The translations under genes and the position numbers were made by a program. The notes beneath the pieces were generated by a model, which saw only the letters and a program-made list of their open reading frames with translations, did not search any database and was not told the DNA's origin. 15,409 nucleotides of DNA from Nitrospira sp. UBA5698. GTDB taxonomy: Bacteria; Nitrospirota; Nitrospiria; Nitrospirales; Nitrospiraceae. The stretch's first letter is position 1, and every line of letters starts with the position of its first letter. Shown here in pieces: positions 11,423-15,409 of this stretch. The stretch spans positions 77,842 to 93,250 of the forward strand of contig DIHK01000053.1 of the NCBI GenBank assembly GCA_002420115.1. The letters are read 5' to 3'.

Positions 11423-14178
11423 GCCGCCCTGCGCTTTCGTTCGCTCTTGATCGCCTCAAACAGATCGATCCACGCCGGTAGTCTGACGCCGCATACCTCA
11501 GGCACCAGCGAGAGACCGGCCGTCCCCACCGGAGTGGAAGACTCGAAATGAACAGCAAGAGAGTACGTTGTCCCCTGCCACGTCAGATCAATCGTGCTGT
11601 GGTCATCAAGACCCACCCGTGCTCCATCGGATGGGTGCACGGACAAGAAAGGCCGGACAATCCGTTCCGCAATCGCCGGAGATCGATTGCTGAGTTCATC
11701 GCTTCCAAACACGGCGGAAAGGGGAAGCAGCAACCATTGCCGATCAGCCGGCTGAAACGCACCTGGAATGGAAGTGAACCAGGCAGGTGCTTTCGTGGCG
11801 ACTGGCTCGATTAGTCTCACCCCCGGCATTTCATCACGTAACGGCCCGCCGACTTCATCCTGATAGGTATTCACCGCCTGGATAGAATTCCAGCCAGGAG
11901 CCCAGAACTGAGAAATCAACGGTGAGGGCAGCGGTCCACGGTATCCCTCCATGGTGAATCCCAGAGGCGAGTCCTGGTCGACAGGGGGAGGCGGCTCATG
12001 CATGGTCAGATGAGAGAGTAGCGACGTACGGCCACTATATCGTTCAGACTGTCTGGGGAGTTTTTGACCAACCAGACGAAAACTCGCCGACGGGGCGACC
12101 TCGCCGACCCGTGCCAGTTCCGGAGCAGCCGTCGCCATGGCAGACACTGCATCGTCGAAGCTATTCCAAGCGGCGATTCCGGTCCCGACGTCCGCCTGCT
12201 GTGATTGTGCACGGGCAAGGTCTTTCAGCCATCGCCAGCTTTCAATGACCTCCCCTTGCGGAATATAGACTTGGTAAAACCGTTGAGCTCTCCCCTCGTT
12301 ATTCACAAAGGTCCCGTCGGATTCCGGTCCAGTGGCGGCCGGGAGGAGAATGTCGGCATGGGCCGCCGTGCGATGCTCAAGTGAGTCGATGACTATCACC
12401 GTGCGGGCCTTGCGAAGAAAAGCATCGACGGTCGCCTGGTCCGCCCGGCGATACAAGTCGTTCTCCAACACGATCACCGTATCGGCCTTCCCTTGACTGA
12501 TGGAGTCGAACGCATCACGCAAGCTTCCGCCACCGAGCAAGGCGAGCCCCGCGCTATTCGCCTCAGGAAGCACGAAACTGAGCCGTGGCTGTTGCCCTTG
12601 TTGATGCAGCGCCCAAGCAACATTGGCAGCCGCTTCAATCGTCGCCTGAGACCCACTACCCGTTCCGGCAACAATCAGCGGGCGTTGTGCATGGGTCAGA
12701 GACTCGGCAATGCGCTGCGCAAGATCCTTGACATCCTGACTGAGATCAGGCACGGACGGTGCTCCTTGCCCGATGGTTCCCGCCACGGCCAACCCCAACC
12801 GGGCGAGATCATCTGGTGCGGCGAAATAAGACTCCGTGGCATAGGTATGAAACCAGGTACGTCGAGCCCCTGCGAGGAAGAGGGGGCCGCGCCGGTTCTG
12901 CACGGCATTGCGCACCGCCGCCTCATCCCAGTGTGGAATCTTCAATTCGTCCACTCGTTCCATCGACTGTTGGCGGATGGACTGCAAGAGCGCCAGGGCG
13001 AGGCGTGGAGCCTCATTCAAAAGATCAGGCCCAAGCACAAGGACCGCATCGGCTTGTTCTGCATCATGAATAGACGCGGACGGGACCGGTCCAGCCCGCA
13101 AGACGTTCAGGATCGTCGAGAGCAGCTGGTGTTCCTGCTCATCGATCCCTTGATAAAATTGCTGCGGTCCGACGAGAGATTGAAGAGCCACATTGGCCTC
13201 GAGCGACGCACGAGGTGACCCAATGCCCACGATCCCACGAGCCTGTCGTAACCGGTCCGCTGCGAATTCCAGAGTCTTTGGCACGCTCTCCAGCATTCCC
13301 GGCTGCGTACGGTCATAACCCAATTTCACGCGAGGATGTTTAATGCGATGGTCACTATTGACATACTCGTAGCCGAACCGTCCCCGGTCGCACAAAAAGT
13401 AGCCGTTCACCTGGCTGTTAAACCGATTCGTAATTCGACGCAGCGTGCCGTACCGTTCACCCGCAGTGGTATTACAACCAAGACTGCAATGCGGACAAAT
13501 TGATTGGGCCGATTGCAAATCCCACTTCCTCGTATAGTGATGGAAGAAGGTTTTGTCGGTGAATACGCCGGTCGGACAGATCTCCACAAGATTCCCGCTG
13601 AATTCGTTCTCTAAGGTACCGTCCTGCTCCCGGCCGAAGTACAGGGCGTCGTGCGCCCCAAAGACATTGAGGTCTCGTCCGCCCGCATAATCCCGGTAAT
13701 ACCGTACGCAGCGGTAGCATTGGATACACCGGTTCATCTCATGACGAATGAACGGACCGAGGTCCTGATTGCGATGGGTTCGCTTCGGGAAGCGAGAGCG
13801 TCGGTAGACATGTCCGGTCATGACCGTCATGTCTTGCAAATGGCACTCCCCTCCTTCATCACACACCGGACAGTCGTGGGGATGGTTTACCATCAGCCAT
13901 TCGATGACGGATGCCCGAAAGGCCTTGGCCTCAGGGTCATCGATCGCGATACGCGTGCCGTTGGTTGCGGGCGTCATGCAGGACATCACCAGCCGCCCGG
14001 ACTGATCACGATCGTCCTTGAACTGTTTCACCGCACACTGCCTGCACGCCCCGACCGACCCCATCGCCGGGTGCCAGCAGAAGTAGGGCACATTCAACCC
14101 ATGGCCGAGACAGGCAGCAAGGAGATTCTGCTTCTCATCCACGGTATACGACTTATTATCGACTATGATGATCGCCAT
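11419..14178 (-). CDS. nuoG: NADH-quinone oxidoreductase subunit G
   Basis: A 919-residue peripheral-arm protein, the Fe-S-rich electron relay between NuoF and NuoI. Ligands in order: [2Fe-2S] N1b Cys34, Cys45, Cys48, Cys67; N5 His99, Cys103, Cys106, Cys112; N4 Cys151, Cys154, Cys157, Cys201; and the extra cluster N7 Cys228, Cys231, Cys235, Cys263, which only some bacteria keep. The rest is a molybdopterin-oxidoreductase-like fold (about 270-700) without cofactor function, with conserved ILLPAATGPESDGTFVNNEG (near 690), plus a less conserved C-terminal part. The length is near E. coli NuoG (908). The frame is open 63 nt further into nuoF, but the ATG at 14178 (MAIIIVDNKSYTVDE) is the family start and leaves a 4-bp gap to the nuoF stop. 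The last bases overlap nuoH. Confidence 0.97.
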   Translation of the reverse strand: MAIIIVDNKSYTVDEKQNLLAACLGHGLNVPYFCWHPAMGSVGACRQCAVKQFKDDRDQSGRLVMSCMTPATNGTRIAIDDPEAKAFRASVIEWLMVNHPHDCPVCDEGGECHLQDMTVMTGHVYRRSRFPKRTHRNQDLGPFIRHEMNRCIQCYRCVRYYRDYAGGRDLNVFGAHDALYFGREQDGTLENEFSGNLVEICPTGVFTDKTFFHHYTRKWDLQSAQSICPHCSLGCNTTAGERYGTLRRITNRFNSQVNGYFLCDRGRFGYEYVNSDHRIKHPRVKLGYDRTQPGMLESVPKTLEFAADRLRQARGIVGIGSPRASLEANVALQSLVGPQQFYQGIDEQEHQLLSTILNVLRAGPVPSASIHDAEQADAVLVLGPDLLNEAPRLALALLQSIRQQSMERVDELKIPHWDEAAVRNAVQNRRGPLFLAGARRTWFHTYATESYFAAPDDLARLGLAVAGTIGQGAPSVPDLSQDVKDLAQRIAESLTHAQRPLIVAGTGSGSQATIEAAANVAWALHQQGQQPRLSFVLPEANSAGLALLGGGSLRDAFDSISQGKADTVIVLENDLYRRADQATVDAFLRKARTVIVIDSLEHRTAAHADILLPAATGPESDGTFVNNEGRAQRFYQVYIPQGEVIESWRWLKDLARAQSQQADVGTGIAAWNSFDDAVSAMATAAPELARVGEVAPSASFRLVGQKLPRQSERYSGRTSLLSHLTMHEPPPPVDQDSPLGFTMEGYRGPLPSPLISQFWAPGWNSIQAVNTYQDEVGGPLRDEMPGVRLIEPVATKAPAWFTSIPGAFQPADRQWLLLPLSAVFGSDELSNRSPAIAERIVRPFLSVHPSDGARVGLDDHSTIDLTWQGTTYSLAVHFESSTPVGTAGLSLVPEVCGVRLPAWIDLFEAIKSERKRRAA

Positions 14179-14182
14179 AGGC

Positions 14183-15409
14183 CTAAACCAAGACCCTCTG
14201 CTGGGCCGACTTCTTGCTCCACGGACATCCACCGATGGCAATGTGTCGCTCGAAGTCCTCTCGAAAATACTTTAGGGCTGACTGCAGCGGGGCCATCGCT
14301 CCCGGTGCCAGACCACAGAAGGTATGCCCTGGCGCCAGCCATTTGGTGTGCATCTCAAGCAGCGATAAATCATCGCTGGTTGCGTGTCCTTCCTCGAACG
14401 CCATCAAGAGTTTTGCCACCCACGGCAACCCCTCCCGGCATGGCGTGCACCAGCCACAGGACTCACGCGCAAAGAACTTTTCAAGGTTCAGGACAAATCC
14501 AACGGGGCAGGTCTGGTCATCCAGGATGATCATGGTCCCCGTGCCAAGACGGCCCACATCCGGCGGGAATGAGGAAAAGTCCAGAGGAAGATCCAGGTGC
14601 TTCTCGATCATAAAAGAAGTTGAGATTCCACCGGGCAACAATCCACGAAAACGAACGCCATCGGCCATCCCCCCGCCGTGTCGTTCCAAGAGTTCACGCG
14701 CGGTCGTGCCGAGCGGCAACTCCCACCACCCGGGATTCGTCACGCGACCACTGATGCCGTAGATCTTGGTGCCACCGTCCTTAGTCCGACTCAAGCGGCG
14801 ATACCAGTCGGTGCCGTGATTGATGATGTGGGGAATGTTGTAGAGCGTTTCGACGTTCTGCACGATGGTGGGCTGCCCCCATAAACCGACCGTCTGCGGG
14901 AAGGGAGGTTTCGCTCGAGGAACCGCCCGCTTGCCTTCCAATGCATTGATCAGTGCCGTTTCCTCACCACAGATGTACCGCCCTGCGCTGGAATGGAGAT
15001 GGAGGTCAAAGCGAAAGGTTGTCCCAGGGAGCGGCTTCCCGAGATATCCTTCCGCATAGGCCTCCGCAATGGCCTGATTTAGACGCTGGGCGGACAGGTG
15101 ATATTCTCCGCGCAAGAAGATGTAGCCGACCTCGGCGTCGAGGGCATACCCGGCCATGATCATGCCTTCGACCAGCCCATGAGGGTCCCCTTCCATCAGC
15201 ACGCGATCCTTAAATGTGCCTGGCTCCATTTCATCGCCATTGGCGACGATATACTTTGGTTTCGGCGCATCAGGTCCCATCGGGACGAAGCTCCACTTGG
15301 TGCCGGTGGGGAACCCTCCGCCACCCCTGCCACGTAGCCCTGATTCGCCGACCAGCCGTTGCACATCCTTGGGAGCCAGTTCGGTCCCAAGCCGCTGAAG
15401 ACTTCGATA
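14183..15409 (-). CDS. nuoF: NADH-quinone oxidoreductase subunit F (5' end cut off by window)
   Basis: The gene runs off the right edge; 408 codons and the stop TAG are inside. It carries FMN, the NADH site and cluster N3, where NADH is oxidised. Counted from the Val codon at 15364: the glycine-rich GLRGRGGGGFPTG (9-21), NGDEMEPGTFKDR (42-54), AGRYICGEETALINALEG (127-144), and cluster N3 Cys303, Cys306, Cys309 (ESCGWCTPCREG) and Cys350 (HTFCGLAPGA). These strings closely follow the E. coli type of NuoF as I remember it. The GTG at 15364 is an internal Val, not the start: the frame stays open to the edge with family-like sequence, and the true start should lie only a few tens of codons beyond. 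The stop is 4 bp before nuoG. nuoE would be expected next. Confidence 0.97.
   Translation of the reverse strand, partial: YRSLQRLGTELAPKDVQRLVGESGLRGRGGGGFPTGTKWSFVPMGPDAPKPKYIVANGDEMEPGTFKDRVLMEGDPHGLVEGMIMAGYALDAEVGYIFLRGEYHLSAQRLNQAIAEAYAEGYLGKPLPGTTFRFDLHLHSSAGRYICGEETALINALEGKRAVPRAKPPFPQTVGLWGQPTIVQNVETLYNIPHIINHGTDWYRRLSRTKDGGTKIYGISGRVTNPGWWELPLGTTARELLERHGGGMADGVRFRGLLPGGISTSFMIEKHLDLPLDFSSFPPDVGRLGTGTMIILDDQTCPVGFVLNLEKFFARESCGWCTPCREGLPWVAKLLMAFEEGHATSDDLSLLEMHTKWLAPGHTFCGLAPGAMAPLQSALKYFREDFERHIAIGGCPWSKKSAQQRVLV

Noticed and set aside
12493..13218. 241-codon plus-strand open frame opposite nuoG
   Set aside because: It lies wholly antisense to conserved nuoG codons, has an Arg/Gly-rich composition expected from reading a GC-rich gene backwards, and no domain or ribosome-binding site.
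13651..14529. 292-codon plus-strand open frame across the nuoF-nuoG junction
   Set aside because: It is the antisense shadow of two well-supported genes; the translation shows no family resemblance and spans the intergenic gap.
15362..15364. GTG as the start of nuoF
   Set aside because: The frame continues upstream to the window edge with family-like sequence (TELAPKDVQRL), so the GTG encodes an internal Val.

Overview
The window looks like a chromosomal segment of a Nitrospira-type bacterium (Nitrospirota). This assignment is a recollection of protein style: the look of the complex I subunits, the small hypothetical proteins and the 7-nt intergenic repeats. No search was run. Two thirds of the window (3961 to the right edge) is one minus-strand respiratory operon; the left third is a patch of small, loosely organised genes and gene relics.

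Right two thirds: a complex I (proton-pumping NADH:quinone oxidoreductase) operon, read right to left as nuoF (cut by the window edge), G, H, I, J, K, L, M, N. nuoA-E are not in the window and would be expected just beyond its right edge. F and G carry FMN and most Fe-S clusters, I carries two [4Fe-4S] clusters, H forms the quinone site with B/D/I, J and K form the central membrane connection, and L, M and N are the three antiporter-like pumps. The Fe-S ligands visible here and the main membrane carboxylates and lysines are intact. G-H, L-M and M-N overlap by ATGA and J-K by TGATG. The three spacers longer than 50 bp (H-I 56 bp, I-J 91 bp, K-L 70 bp) all carry a CGTAT core, in two of them as degenerate 7-nt repeats.

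Left third: a class C J-domain protein (minus); a divergent DUF6573-like protein (plus); a solitary DUF433 antitoxin-like gene (plus); a 5'-truncated second copy of the DUF6573-like 3' end; and an unrecognised AT-rich lipoprotein gene (minus), downstream of nuoN but separated from it by 215 bp. The window opens with a striking 16-unit heptamer tract that runs into the stop codon of the J-domain gene.

No phage, CRISPR array, IS element, tRNA or rRNA was seen. I see no convincing new multi-gene system. The most unusual signals are the 7-nt periodic spacer repeats (three tracts, differing in sequence but sharing unit length, two with inverted parts), the hairpin that holds the nuoN ribosome-binding site, the paired TTGACT boxes exactly 35 bp ahead of two start codons, and the truncated paralogue whose divergence is mostly silent.
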